64,000 nt of DNA from Stratiolaelaps scimitus (GCA_019614645.1 JABWDB010000004.1:21204001-21268000); one strand, 5' to 3'; counted from the stretch's first letter, positions 26,801-38,754 are shown. The notes: generated by a model not told the origin, from the letters alone. Numbers and translations are program-made.

Positions 26801-27924
26801 GCCAGTATAAAATTATATGCGAAAACTCGAGTGAACATGGTCAGCATCTAGACAGTTCGCTCTGCCAAGCACGGGGGGTGACTTCACAGAGAAATGAAAC
26901 GATTATAATTATATATTAAATTATATATCATTTTAAAAATGATAATCACGACAATATTAAGATTAATAATAAAGCTGAAGTGGCCGCAGCTAATGGCGAG
27001 TCTAGAATATATTTGCAGTTTACATATATATATATATACACATGTATGGCTCTTGAGTCAGAGAGGCGCAGATCTTCTGCCGCAACAGCACAAACCGCAA
27101 ACACAGAATCAAATCGCGGCACATTTATCAACTCATTATTAATCCCCCACTCACAGTATATTCTATATATGAACGTATCGACGTTAGTTAAAATGTACCT
27201 GCTGCTGCCGCTGCTGAAGGCAGCATGCGTCCGTATTCATCGCAAATGAGATGCCAGACGCTGATTAATCACCGTGACGGGTACTTGCCTGCATGGCCGA
27301 TTTCCCGCCAATGTCCAGAACGGTGCCTTCGATAAATTCTACTGTAACAGTACGAGAATTAGTACCAGTGCCATCACGCGCTCAATTCACGCCTTCAGTG
27401 CATAGCGTGTCTCGTTCGTTGTATTCGGGGTACGCCGTCCCGTTTATACAGCGGTGTGCGTGTATGCGGCCAGGAAATATGATATCGATCACGGGCACGT
27501 CGAATATAGTCGAGTCGATGGACAATGGCCGGCGCAGAGGCGGTGCGGTATTCACGTATCGCGGTCAATGCGGGCGCACATGTAATATCGGAATGACGAA
27601 GCCGCACACAGAGATGAGTTTACCTTGACCTTTGCCAATCTCGCGCTCGCTATAAGCATTCATTGCGGCAGGCAACGAGCCAGCGATCGAACACCTCATG
27701 AGGGATGGACGGTAATGAAGGGTCGGAGTGTCCCGACGAAGATGTGCTGTCTATCAGCCTACTAGATATTGGCGTATATTGTGGTTACGCCGCCGATGTT
27801 ACATGCCGGCGGTGGGTGGGTGGGGGGGGGTGTCATCATCACGGCGCTGATGGTAGAGAAACTCATCTTCAGCATGAAGATGCGATCAGGAAGGACACGT
27901 CGTTTCGTTCATCTGTTCTACACT

Positions 27925-28120
27925 ATAATAATAATAATAATAATAATGATAATAATAATCATCACCATAATAATAACAAGAACAATAATTCGCTAGTTTA
28001 TGGATTGTTTATCAAGTGTTTAAAATGGATTTTTGACGAAAAAGTTCTAGCCTATATATATATGTATATATATATATATATATACTGATATATCGTATAT
28101 GTATATATATATACATATAT
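27925..28120 (+). repeat. TAA and AT repeat cluster
   Basis: A (TAA)n tract (27925-27960), CAT/TAA units to about 27990, then AT arrays with TATG interruptions (28053-28120). Confidence 0.85.
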
Positions 28121-31065
28121 TGTGTAAGATGTCACACATAATGTGGCATCCATAAACTTTATCAATGACATGAAAAGTGCACAATATTCCTCGAGAAACC
28201 AACTACATTAAGAATATTTGTCAAATATAATAGTTGTGGTAGCAGAAGTATATTTCTTAAAAACAGCAATATTTTACATTGTCTATTTCTCATTACTAGT
28301 AGTACATATTTGTTTACAGGTTCCGCTGTCGTACAGTTGTGATAGAGACCGGTTAAAAGCGTTACTAATCCATAACAACTCGATTAGTTCACCAGTGACG
28401 GGGCAGATCTAGCAAACTCATCCAGAAGCGAAACAAAAATAGGGCCACATCGTGCCAACGTGTAGCTTCGAATGATTTTACAACAATTGCCAATGCGCTA
28501 TGTAAGCATATGAACTACGTGTTTCAACCGAATTAAAATCCCATGTACATACATTAGCACCGTGTTAATTTTCCACGGCAAAGGGTTCCGCAGCGATAGT
28601 TGCAGTTACAGCAGCTAGCAACAACAGGTCCACTGGCCAGCCGCAAGCGAGAGCCCATAGCCAAAACAGAGCTTCACATCGGCGTTGCGCCGTTCTAACT
28701 TGGTAAAGCCGCCGCCGCCGCCGGTGGCAGCCTCGCGTAGTGGAGAGATACAAGTAGTAGATGAACCGATCGATAGATTGAACGAGAATATATGAGAAGG
28801 TCGCGAGGAGGAAGTCGTTTAGCAGTCATTGGTTTCTTGATTGGCCCGGCCATCAATTCGCAATCTACAATTATCAGTCAGTCACTTGGTTGTTTTTGCT
28901 GTTGCTGTCGGCGATTGGACCCCCGGGGCAGCGCGGTCGACAATTCGTCCCCCTTGTCGCCATAGGCCGCTCGTGTCCCACTGGCCATTGCCGTACACAG
29001 AAGTGAAGCTGCTGGCTAGCTGTCCGGCCGGCCGGACGGCCAGCCGACCGACCACACCGTGTATTTGCGCGCGCGTAGATACGTTTGTAATTATAACGGA
29101 CACACAGGAGACGTCGGCCGGAGCAGTCGCCGAGTCCACCGCTGACACCAGTCGACGGAATGGCTCACTGATCCACAAACAGGCATCAGCCTGTAGCAGG
29201 TTTACTCTCTCCCTATCTCTCCCTATCTTTCTCCGGTGATGTTTGCCACTCTTTGCCTAGGGTTACTACGACGAAGTGCTGTGTTCGTACTGCTCTACTC
29301 TGGACGCCGGCTAGCGGCGTCAACGACAGACGTACGGCATACATACGAAATGCATAGCGAGCGTCGATGGTATTGTGTGTCTCTCAGGGTGTCTCTTTCA
29401 TCAATTGTCACGGGTGGAGCCGGGGTTGCCGCTGCTGTCGAACAACGTCAAGCCGACGTCCGCCTGCTTGATCTGGCTTCGTTGGAACCGTTTGCGTGCA
29501 CTGCTCCTTCCGTCGTTTGCGCAGCCGGCAGCCGAACAGGGCCAGGACCAGCGTCTGGCCCATCGCCTGCGGTGCGTTCGCAGGCCGACGCAGCAACAGG
29601 CAACTGCCAAACGGTGATCTGATGTTGATGCACCAGGCAGCTGCAGCAGCAGCAGCAGCAACGACCTGCCCAATGATCCTGTCTGTCTCCGCTGCCGCCG
29701 CCGCCGCCGTCGTCGTCGTCGATCTCATCTGTGTATCGATGTATTCCACCAATGACGAGTCCCGGTTGGGCGACGCGACAACCAGCTGATGTGGACACGG
29801 CCAACGGCCACTGTCCGTTGGCTGCTGCTGTTGTTGCTGCCACCGAGAAATGCCGCGACAGGTATCGATCCGTCACAGATATCAACATCATCGCCGTCAC
29901 AGGTCGATTTCTGCTCGGAACAACGTCTGCTGCTGCTGTTTCGTCTTCACCAGCATCAGCAAAAACAGCAACGTAACATTTGCTGAACGATAACACTCAA
30001 TTATGATGACGACGACGACGATGGCGGCTATAGGCAGAATCGTCACTGGTCTCGATTTGTGCCATATTCGACGTCGTTCAATAGCTGACACCGCCAGGAG
30101 TCAGCGGCAACCAGTGACGATCGTAATATAGTAGTAGTACTTCTTGTCACCATTGGCGATACGTATGACAATAACAATCACAATAATCACCACCGTCGTG
30201 ATTATTACCATGTGTATTACAATATTACGACGCCGTATATGACGCGGCGTGTATAATAATAATCATCATCATAATTAGTCAGCTTAATAATTATGAAGAC
30301 ACAGCAGGGCAGCTGTAGTCAACATCGTGCACGTGTGAATGATAGAATATCCACAACAACAACAGCAACAACAACGACAAGAACAACAACAACAATAAGG
30401 TAACAATGATCGACATTTTGGGGGCTACAGTTCCACGTCTCACTCCGTGTTTGCGTTGCTGCTGCCGCCGCCGTCACCATCACCATCACCACTGCAACGG
30501 TGCAAACACTTCTGGTGTCTCTAGTCGAACACATCTGTCTGGGCGTTTTGGCCGATTCGCCCTATCATCTGCCGGATCATGAAGATCTTCTTCATCGATG
30601 TCTGTTCTGCTTTTCGATGTGTCAGTGCAATGCCTGTAGAAATCGACGCGGTAATATTACGCGATGGTGCAAACAGACAAAGCGTTGACAGCTACTGTGT
30701 CGCGCAGCGAACGTCTATTGACAGCTAATGCTGGAGCTGACCATTTATTAGACGATATTTGATTTAGGCGGGCGGCGAAGGGAGGTGGGTGCTAGGTTTG
30801 ATTTGTTTGCAGCCGGAAGTCTTCGGAAATCGAAGACAGTGGACAGTGGATTGTGGAGACGGCTATCGTTATTATAAGAATAAATTGATGATAGGGAGCG
30901 TGGCTGGAACGGGCGCTGTTCAGTTTGTTTAAATTACACAGTGCAGGGAGGTACGTGCCGAAATGTGTATGAATGTGCGATTCGTACGCGGCTAGGAAGA
31001 ATATCGACATTGTGTGCTCTTTGACATTTCAGTAAGGCAGGGGCGACGAATACTGTTGGAGAAAA
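28121..31065. other. CpG-rich intron stretch with overlapping chance frames
   Basis: Between about 28.8 and 30.6 kb, frames of 80-182 codons are open on both strands at once, with CAG, CCG and CAA units. No frame has recognisable domains or paired splice sites. A plus-strand acceptor-like TATTTGTTTACAG at about 28307-28319 precedes an open 30-codon frame ending at 28412. Confidence 0.45.
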
Positions 31066-31103
31066 AAATATACATATACATATATATATATATATATATA
31101 TAA
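31066..31103 (+). repeat. AT array
   Basis: AT run directly left of the TIR-like end at 31104. Confidence 0.9.
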
Positions 31104-31133
31104 TGTTGTACACAGTAGCAAAATAATAGCAGA
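31104..31133 (+). repeat. Solitary TIR-like end
   Basis: TACACAGTAGCAAAATAATAGC resembles the TIR of the MITE at 21.1 kb (TACACACCCTGTCAAAATGATAGC). It abuts an (AT)n array, as that element does. No inverted partner was found within about 600 bp. Confidence 0.28.
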
Positions 31134-31261
31134 ATAGTGTTGTTTTAGCGTAGTATCAAACTGTCCACCATTGATTGTGTAATGACAAACTTAAACTCTG
31201 TCTATTTTTTTCCGCAGAATTTTACGCATAATGCAAATCGCCAAGTTACCAAGCTAAATAA

Positions 31262-31264
<3 letters not shown>

Positions 31265-31300
<36 letters not shown>
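31265..31300 (+). repeat. (AT)18 microsatellite
   Basis: Pure AT run, 36 bp. Confidence 0.95.
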
Positions 31301-31303
<3 letters not shown>

Positions 31304-31669
31304 CGATACGAACGTTCTGCCCAGCCACGCAGTCAGACCTACATCCATTAAAGCGAAAACGAGCCATCAGCAAAAACAGAAAAGCAACTGGCCGGCGACG
31401 CTACAATTATTATATTTATTTTCGACAAAGTCAACGTTTGACGACATGGGAACAAATGCTGGAGGTTCGCACAGCATCTCAGTTGATTAAGGCAGGCTGT
31501 CACCTGACGGGAGCAGAGTGTAATCTGCTGTAGGAAAACACAGGGATCCCATTATCTTCTTCATCTCTCTCTCTCTCTCCCTCTTTCAGAGTCATAATGA
31601 GAAGACGGTGTAGCTGAATCGGTACGACCTTTCGGGCTACGGCGGTCGGAGTAGTCTCTCATCGTCTAC

Positions 31670-32105
31670 CTAAGATGGGAGATCTGCAGAAATCGCGGAG
31701 CACCTCGGGAACAACACGTCGTTCATGCAGCATCTCTTCATCGGTGACACAACAAACTTCAGTGGGTCGTCCACTGAAGTCGGCTGCCGAACAACGTCGC
31801 TGTGCCATTCAGCGAATGGTGTTGGCATCGTATGTCGCCAACCAACGACGGCGGTTTCGGTAGTCGTTGACGCGACAATTCGTCTTCTCGTAAATGCGTC
31901 ATCCCAAAGGTCGGATAGTTTCTCGTGGAGATCAAGAAACACAACGATGATGGGGGCACTTCCCTTTGGGGTGACGGCTGTCGGCGACCGGATACTATGA
32001 CCAGGACTATCTCGGCCTGGAAGATGCTCAGCGTTCGTGCCTGGCTTATCCCGCAAAAGGTTCATGAGATGCTCACGTAGTTCGCTTCGTCAGTCGTAAA
32101 ATGAA
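31670..32105 (-). pseudogene. Degraded non-LTR retrotransposon ORF1-like fragment
   Basis: The minus-strand frame contains SELREHLMNLLRDKPG, then a short linker, then a P-I-I-V-V-F-L-x-L-x-x-K strand followed by a basic TRRR turn. That order (amphipathic helix, H-x-I-like element, P-x-P-I-I-V-x-F-L strand) resembles the RRM/CTD part of ORF1 proteins of L1/CR1-type retrotransposons. It stops at 31670, and no reverse transcriptase or endonuclease remains nearby. This is a pattern judgement without a search; the copy would be old and truncated. Confidence 0.3.
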
Positions 32106-33677
32106 CACGCGAGATAGGCGCAATGGGAAGCAGGCCGACGATCCAGCGTGAGGTTTGTCTACGGGCGGGTAGATTTCTCTCGGCAATTCAAATCGTTAAT
32201 CACCCTCAACTGTTAAACGTAGCAGCTGCTATAGTGTAAAAGCTCGCCCCACAAACGCAGACACAATCATATAGAACCACACACAGTTATACAACGCACA
32301 CACAACAGAACGTATTAAACAATGAAACAAAATCGGCTGCCGTTAAGCAGACCATCCGTCGCTGTGGGTCTCAACGCAAGAGAGATACCCACCGGCTTAC
32401 TGTTTCATGTACAAACATCATTGTCAACTAACGAGAGCAGTGCTTCAATGGAAGGTCCTTATTATTTGCCTCAGTCGTATGTGCCTCCTCATGCTCATGA
32501 GCACAACCTCAGAAAAACGAGCAACGAACGTGACAAACGATTGCAACCGTGTCAACAACTGCGGTTACGATGGTGACAAGTGGCCTTCCTGAAGGTCTAC
32601 CAAGACTGTGAGGGAAGTATCGTCTCAAACGACACATCGCTATTTGTCGTCCAAGTATTCATGCTCTATTCCTGCATCTATATAGCGTATATAGTCCAAA
32701 CGCGATAAACATGCCTACAATTAAATAAAGGCAAAAACTCTCGCAGAAATATGGCCACAGTGCAGCTCACCAGTCTCGGCATTTCACGAGCAAACCTCGC
32801 CACGGGAACGGACACAGGCAAAGGCGGGTCGACAGATAAACGACGAAAGAGAATCATTACGACAACAGTGCTGCAGTATCAAGCATAGCAAAAACACGCG
32901 CCCAAGGGGACAGACACGGACCCACCATGAAGCAGCACCAGCGGGCTCACGTCTCACCAGATATTCAATGGAACAAGAGCCCGCATCGCTGGATCGATCA
33001 ACCCGAGATAACCCTGGACGCGCAGTGGAATCAACATCGAGATGATGGCGGCCCAACTCGATCAGACCTTACGCAAAGAATCCACCACAAGAAACTCTCT
33101 GAGTGAGTTCAGCCATTCCGCTGTGTAACGGATTGTTACTGTGAGGATCGTGCTTCTGTCGCGTGCGACTCGGGTGGAACGCCGGTTTGGGCTTCAACAG
33201 CTTTTTTTTTTTATTTCATTCGTAACAAAGAAACATTTGGATGTCACTGATACTGAGTTGTCATGCCTTGAAGTACACGAGAAGTCTTCCCTTGGCCACT
33301 GGAACGCCGCTGAGGGTTGAATGAGACCGGATCTTTGATTTGAAGCCGTTGTTTTCGGGCCAACATTACTGTATCCCTTATCAAGCGGTAGCTCAGCTGT
33401 ATAGCTGTGTGTTGTGACAGATCTTCTTCTTGATCAGACTTGCGAGCTTTTTCGGCCTCTACACCGAGTTACTGAACGAGCATGTCATTATTAGTGGCGC
33501 CATTTTCCAAGCGAAGACAACCGTTCGTTCATAGAGTCAGACCAAAACTCGTGATCAAGCATCATTTATCTGTCAGCATCGTGTACATCCCGTACCGATC
33601 ATGATTATAAAATACGGCCCTTGCGATGCCTATATTTTATATTTTTAGTTACAATTACACATTGTCATTACCTCGAA

Positions 33678-33705
33678 CCTTAAGCATTGTAAAATTGCAC
33701 TTCCG
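33678..33705 (+). repeat. SINE tail fragment
   Basis: CTTAAGCATTGTAAAATTGC followed by a C/T run matches the tail module of the SINE at 17.6 kb almost exactly. The AATAAA and CCTTTA parts are degraded. About 300 bp upstream (33388-33410) a TAGCTCAGCTG motif resembles an A-box, but the link is unproven. Confidence 0.4.
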
Positions 33706-33841
33706 CAAATAACTGAATGAATACCCATTTAACTGAAATTAAGACATACAACCCGCTGCGGCACAGGAGAAAATTGCTATGGCAATTTCCTGAAAACTAA
33801 ATGGCTCACCGCCTGCATCCCAACCCCGGACCCCCTCCACG

Positions 33842-33870
33842 GTCCTGTTTTCTTACACAGGTAAGTCAGC
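33842..33870 (+). promoter_or_regulatory. Zero-length-exon splice motif (recursive-splice-like), antisense to the Dok-like gene
   Basis: TCCTGTTTTCTTACACAG is followed immediately by GTAAGTCAGC (junction 33860|33861). This is the pattern of a recursive splice site: a full acceptor fused to a full donor. It is on the plus strand, opposite to the host gene, so it would act only in a plus-strand nested transcript. It may be coincidence. Confidence 0.3.
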
Positions 33871-34184
33871 TTAATTTTTATGGACGAATCAGCCTCTTCG
33901 CGAGCATCTATCTACTCCATCTTTGTTCGTCCTCCACTGTATCCTTCTGGTAGCTCCTGCCGCTTACAAAGTTGTAACCACTATCGCCGTCTGCCCCGTG
34001 AATTGTGACGCCAATTCCTCAAGCGTTGAGTGTCACACACCTGCCGAAGTGGCGGAACGATGTCGCGCGCTAAACGCCAGGACCAGCATCGTTCGAGAAC
34101 GCTACCTCAGCTCACAACAGAGTGACGCCAATAGCTGTAGTGGTGTTTGGTGGTATAAGTAGCACTTAAAACAGAAGCAACGAC

Positions 34185-34223
34185 ATATATATATATATAT
34201 TATATATATATATATATATATAT
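34185..34223 (+). repeat. AT array, about 39 bp
   Basis: AT run with one TT phase shift. Confidence 0.9.
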
Positions 34224-34714
34224 GCCTGGTTTATTTAGACAGACCAACACCGAGACCGGCCTACATAAACGAACACACATCCATCTTAAATAGTTCACAT
34301 TAGCTCTGCCCCTACGGAGCAGAGGGCTCTAATAGTCTCGTGGCTGCACTGCGTAAAGTACAAGTCCACGAACCCTGCCGGCCGCTTTAGCGTATCCGAG
34401 TTATGCATGTAGGTATGGTAGTCACCCAAGTATATCCATCTTTCTCTCTCTCTCTCTCGCTCTTTGTCTCTTCCACCCAGCACTCGTAGCTGCCCCTCGG
34501 CTGCCGGACCATTCGTCGACGCCGAAGCTAAACACGTTCACTAGATCGTTCATTCCAGCGGGATGGCTTCTTGAGGAAACACATGCTACTTCTATAATAA
34601 CGCCTCAGCATAGAGTCAAGCGATGTGACGCTGCCAGCTGCGAGTGAAGTCCTCTTCGAGCGGGCGGGGGGGGGGGGGGTTTCACGTTGGCTCCCTTACC
34701 ACTCTCCTCCACAG

Positions 34715-34844
34715 TAGCGTCATTTTAGATCTGTCCACCGCGCTGTCGAGCCGGCGCCGTCGTCAAACGTCCGAAGACGACGCCACACGGTGTAAACGCG
34801 AGCAACAACCGCAGCAGAAGCCGCATCAGCAGCAGCAGCAGTAG
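34715..34844 (+). CDS. Candidate terminal exon with Gln-rich C terminus (plus strand)
   Basis: A pyrimidine-rich acceptor (CTCTCCTCCACAG, AG at 34713-34714) leads into an open frame of 42 codons entered at phase 2 (one base completes the preceding codon). It has a basic RRRR patch, an acidic SEDDA patch and a run of Gln from a (CAG)n repeat, ending at TAG 34842-34844. The first AATAAA seen downstream is near 35417. No family is recognised and no upstream coding exon was found. The Gln tract may simply be a microsatellite. Confidence 0.17.
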
Positions 34845-36777
34845 TACAAAGCAAACTAAACCTATCTTTTCATAGTCCCTTTATTATGTTCACTTAGTAT
34901 TATTCTTTTTAGACTTAGATTGCTCGGCTAAGTCCTCATTCTCGCTCTTTCATCGTTCTCCTTCCACTGCCACGTGGACATTTTCACCTCACCTCATGAA
35001 ATGGAGCCATCGCTACCTGCCGCTGAGCTGATAACTCCGTTTTGTGTGCGACACTCGCCGGCTGCTCTCTCTGCGAACGGATGGATGGACGAACGCACGC
35101 ACGCGATAACCGCGCGGTGGTTCGCTCCGTCGGTCCAACGCTGCGACGACGGCCAGTATAGAAATCACACTGTTGTTAATGTTAGTGGCTGAACACAACG
35201 TTGAAGACGACGCTGGTGACGTTGTCGAGCTGACGGCAGCAGGCGCCAGCGGCGTCCACTGGAAATTATGACATACATAGACATAGCCGGTAGAAATAAC
35301 AGCTAACCGGTAGACGTTGCTGCTGCGGCTGCTGCTGTTACAGTTTACTTTGGTTTAGTGCCTGTGCAGAATAGTAAGCTAAGCTTGGCTGAAATAATTC
35401 AAAATTATTCTATGTTTGAATAAAATAGCGTTCGTTTAATATTAAGCTTAGCTAAACACTATAATAATAACAATAACAATAGTACCAATAGCGGTGACAG
35501 CAGTAGTGAGATTGTTGTACTAATATTAATCGACGGATAGCTGCATATATAAGACAAGATCGGGCTTGTGGCAAATTTAACGAATTCTAATTATAAGGCA
35601 CCCGAAACGGGCGTACTATCTCCGGGAGAGCGTCATTAATTGTTGACAATTCGCGATTTCGTTACGACGCAGTAGTGCAACATTTTCGGAGAGGTCCCTT
35701 TTGACAGGACTAGTATCTGAACTGTTCCAAGCTTCTAGCGTTGGATGGCAGATGTGTGAACATCTGATGGTGAATTCAGAGGCACACGGAAAACTGTACC
35801 CAGTGTAATTTTGTTTGGTGTAGTATATACATGCACGAATGTATCTCTCTGGATGACTCCGTCGACGCTGCTTGGATGGCACACTTTCGTGTCAGTAAGT
35901 AAATCCCTACCATGGCTTTTATACTGCTGCCAAGCTAACTAACTAACTAATTAACTAATTAACTATCTATGTATGTATATCCCTAGCGAGCTGACAAGAC
36001 AACCAGCCATGGGTAAGACAGTTCTCAGTGTAGCGGTCCCCGTAGTTAGTGTATGAGGCCAACGTGTCTGGTCACCGGCTGCAATAACCGGACCGTCCAG
36101 CATCGGCAGCAGTTCTTCGCTCTTTGTTCTCACACGGGCAGACACATCTCGGCTTCTCGAGTGGCGACAGACCCTCTCAGCCGGGAGGTCCGAGATGGCC
36201 AGCGTCTCCAAGCGTCCGCGGCGCGAAGCGAAGCGCAGCAATAATGTATTTCGACCGCGGGCCGACATTCAGATAATTGCTCCTCACGCAGAGATGAGGG
36301 CAGAGCCATAAGCGACAAGACAATAAGTAACACCATGCTACCACCGTCATCACCACTGCTTACGGTGGACAGCGGCGCAACCGAGCGTCCGCTCCTTCTG
36401 TCTGTGTGTGTGTGTGTGTGTCAGGTCGTCAGTGAGTTTGTCAGTTAGTTCCATAGTCGTCAGCACCTAACACGTCCGGGTGTCCAAAGTAGAAAATGTC
36501 GCTGCGACTGGCCACTGCGCTTTGGTCGCTCACACTCGTCTGCGGACAAAGCTCGTTGTCGACAAATCCACAAAATCATCCTCGTTGTCGTCGTCGCCGT
36601 TCGTCGTCCTCGGCAACAACATCATCATCACCCCAAGTAGCGCGGACAGCAGCATCGGCACCATCAGCCGTGCTGTGCTGTAAACAACATGGGTGCGACG
36701 ACTTGGCAGATCCAACTTTTTCATCGTTCGAGAACGACAGCCCCTTCCTACGGGCCAGCCCTCCTCCCTGGCCCAAA

Positions 36778-36781
<4 letters not shown>

Positions 36782-36812
<31 letters not shown>
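36782..36812 (+). repeat. (AT)15 microsatellite
   Basis: Pure AT run; a TG run lies nearby at 36403-36421. Confidence 0.9.
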
Positions 36813-36816
<4 letters not shown>

Positions 36817-37239
36817 GAAGGAGAGAGAGAGGTCACTCAAGCAAATGCCGGCCGGAGGAAGATATTGTCGCCGACACTTCACCCTTCATGAGCGTTCAAG
36901 GGGGCCGTGATTGTATGGTTGACGGTGTCTGCCAGTCGCTGCGTATGATTCTGGCAAAACGCTGCTGTTCACCCCAACATGATTATTTCGGTGTGCTACA
37001 TTTTGGATTCTGTTTAGATTTTATCTCTGTTCCTCATTCGGAAATAATGACAAAAAAAAAGTAGAAATACCTCGCAATCTCGTCGACAGTAGCAAAATTA
37101 AACCGGTGACAGATCAGGGGTCAGCGCCGATCGCCCATATCGCATCTGTACTGCTTCCAGCCGGACGAAAGCAATTTCCCGAACTGGTGGCGAGGTGATG
37201 AGATGAGTATAACAACCGTACTCCGAGCGGCCACAATGT

Positions 37240-37621
37240 CAACAAGGGTTGGCAAGCCGCCTGCGGAACCTGCGGAGCACCTTACCTCTTGAGGTTTGGG
37301 GTTTAATCCTTAGCAGGTCACGGCTCATAGCAGTGGCGTCTTTGTGAATTATTTGACAGGCAATACGCTTTGGAGAGTCCGAATATATAATCGGTCTCTC
37401 ATTGAGATCTCATCTCAATTAGTTCTTGCTGAATTATTTGGCAATGTCAGTTTTTTAAAAACGATTTCAGAAAACATGCTTCTCAATACGTTTATCTTCG
37501 CAGGGCGCCTTGAATCTGCTGTTTATTTGCTGATTCCGTCTACCGTGACGACATTTAAGAGATCTGAAACATTGTGAAATTGCAGTTCCTTTAATAAACC
37601 AATAAAGCTTTACCTTTACCT
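37240..37621 (+). mobile_element. SINE-like repeat, copy 2 (same tail family)
   Basis: The 3' part (37569-37621) reads CATTGTGAAATTGCAG, TTCCTTTAATAAACCAATAAAG, then CTTTACCTTTACC. It matches the tail of the element at 17.6 kb on the opposite strand. A degenerate pol III-like region (GGCAAGCCGCCTGCGG and GGGTTTAATCC) lies at about 37249-37315. The 5' limit is approximate. The open frame across it (37344..37577) is treated as chance. Confidence 0.42.
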
Positions 37622-38698
37622 ACGGAACTGTGCAACTGTTCCACGTGTCGCAATCAGACGAAGCCGACGCGTGGTCAACTACGATTGATCTATGGGTGGA
37701 TGAATTCTGATCGTCAAAGAGCAGAAAACGCATACGGCAGCTACCGCTGCGATCACTAGATTCGTCCTGCTTCCGGACGCTCGGTGTAATTTGCGACCTT
37801 TCCCTGTCCAATTTACCCTGTTGCAGGGATACGCTGTCAAGCGAATGAGCGAAGTCCCTGTGGACCTTTGTCGACGGTGTGTACAGTGTGATATTATGAC
37901 GGCTCAATGGTGGCAAGACATCGTGAAAAATCACCACACAAATCTAACACACAGGGCCAGGAAATGTGAGCACGGTGAGGCAGTGGCTGAAACACTCGTG
38001 CGTGGCAGGTGTTAACCATAGATGCGTACGGCTACATTAAATTTCATGATATCAAATTCAGATCTCTACAATCCACCCGTTAGCAGGTTGACGGTTCACG
38101 AGAGCGGACGTTACACTCTGCCGGCAATGAGCATTCGGCTCAGAACACATTTCGTCAGGCGAGAAAAGCTGAACTGGCCCTCGAACGGCATGCGAATCAC
38201 CTAAAGCATGATCATCTTAACACCAGTGGGTTAGCTTGTAAGTGCAACATGTGCATCTCCAGGTTCTGCAAAATCGCCGCCTCAATTGCCATCACGGGCG
38301 TGGAGTGGCGCCGACAGCGGGGATCCCAAAATATGTCATATGTACTATCTCAGGGCAAACTTATTCCATCTGGGTCGCTTGAAAAACGGACAGTATTCAG
38401 GCATAATTCGACCATAGAAGTTAAACGTTTGCCAGCCGTATCAGAGTGCTAACGTACGCGCGCTGAAAGAGTTTACAAACCGGCCACATGTACACACGTA
38501 CCATTAACGGATGTGCGGTCGCCAAGAGTTCGGTAATGATTTGGCGTTGTGGTTTTGTTTATTTTTTTTTTGTTTGTATATCTCGACAGTATAAACGACG
38601 CTACCTGCTTATCCACAACAGGTTGTGCACATGCATAAACAATACCTATGGAATAGAACGGCTCCGAACAGGCCGTATGATTAGGTCAGGTTGTTCTC

Positions 38699-38754
38699 GT
38701 AGGTGCACAGCTTGTTGTTGATATTCTGCATCGTTGCACATTTACATTTAAAGG
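38699..38754 (+). repeat. Dispersed repeat, copy B
   Basis: GTAGGTGCACAG, a spacer, then CGTTGCACATTTACATTTAAA, matching copy A at 17803-17854. No SINE body is recognised next to this copy. Confidence 0.4.

Larger units (their letters stand above)
21446..27924. other. Intron stretch without recognised genes
   Basis: Contains short simple repeats, C homopolymers and two tiny acceptor-to-donor intervals at 24427-24442 and 26696-26712 (see findings). No supported gene. Confidence 0.5.

Noticed and set aside
29448..29996. 182-codon minus-strand frame in the CpG-rich patch
   Set aside because: Poly-Cys and poly-Gly from simple repeats; several other frames are open over the same bases on both strands.
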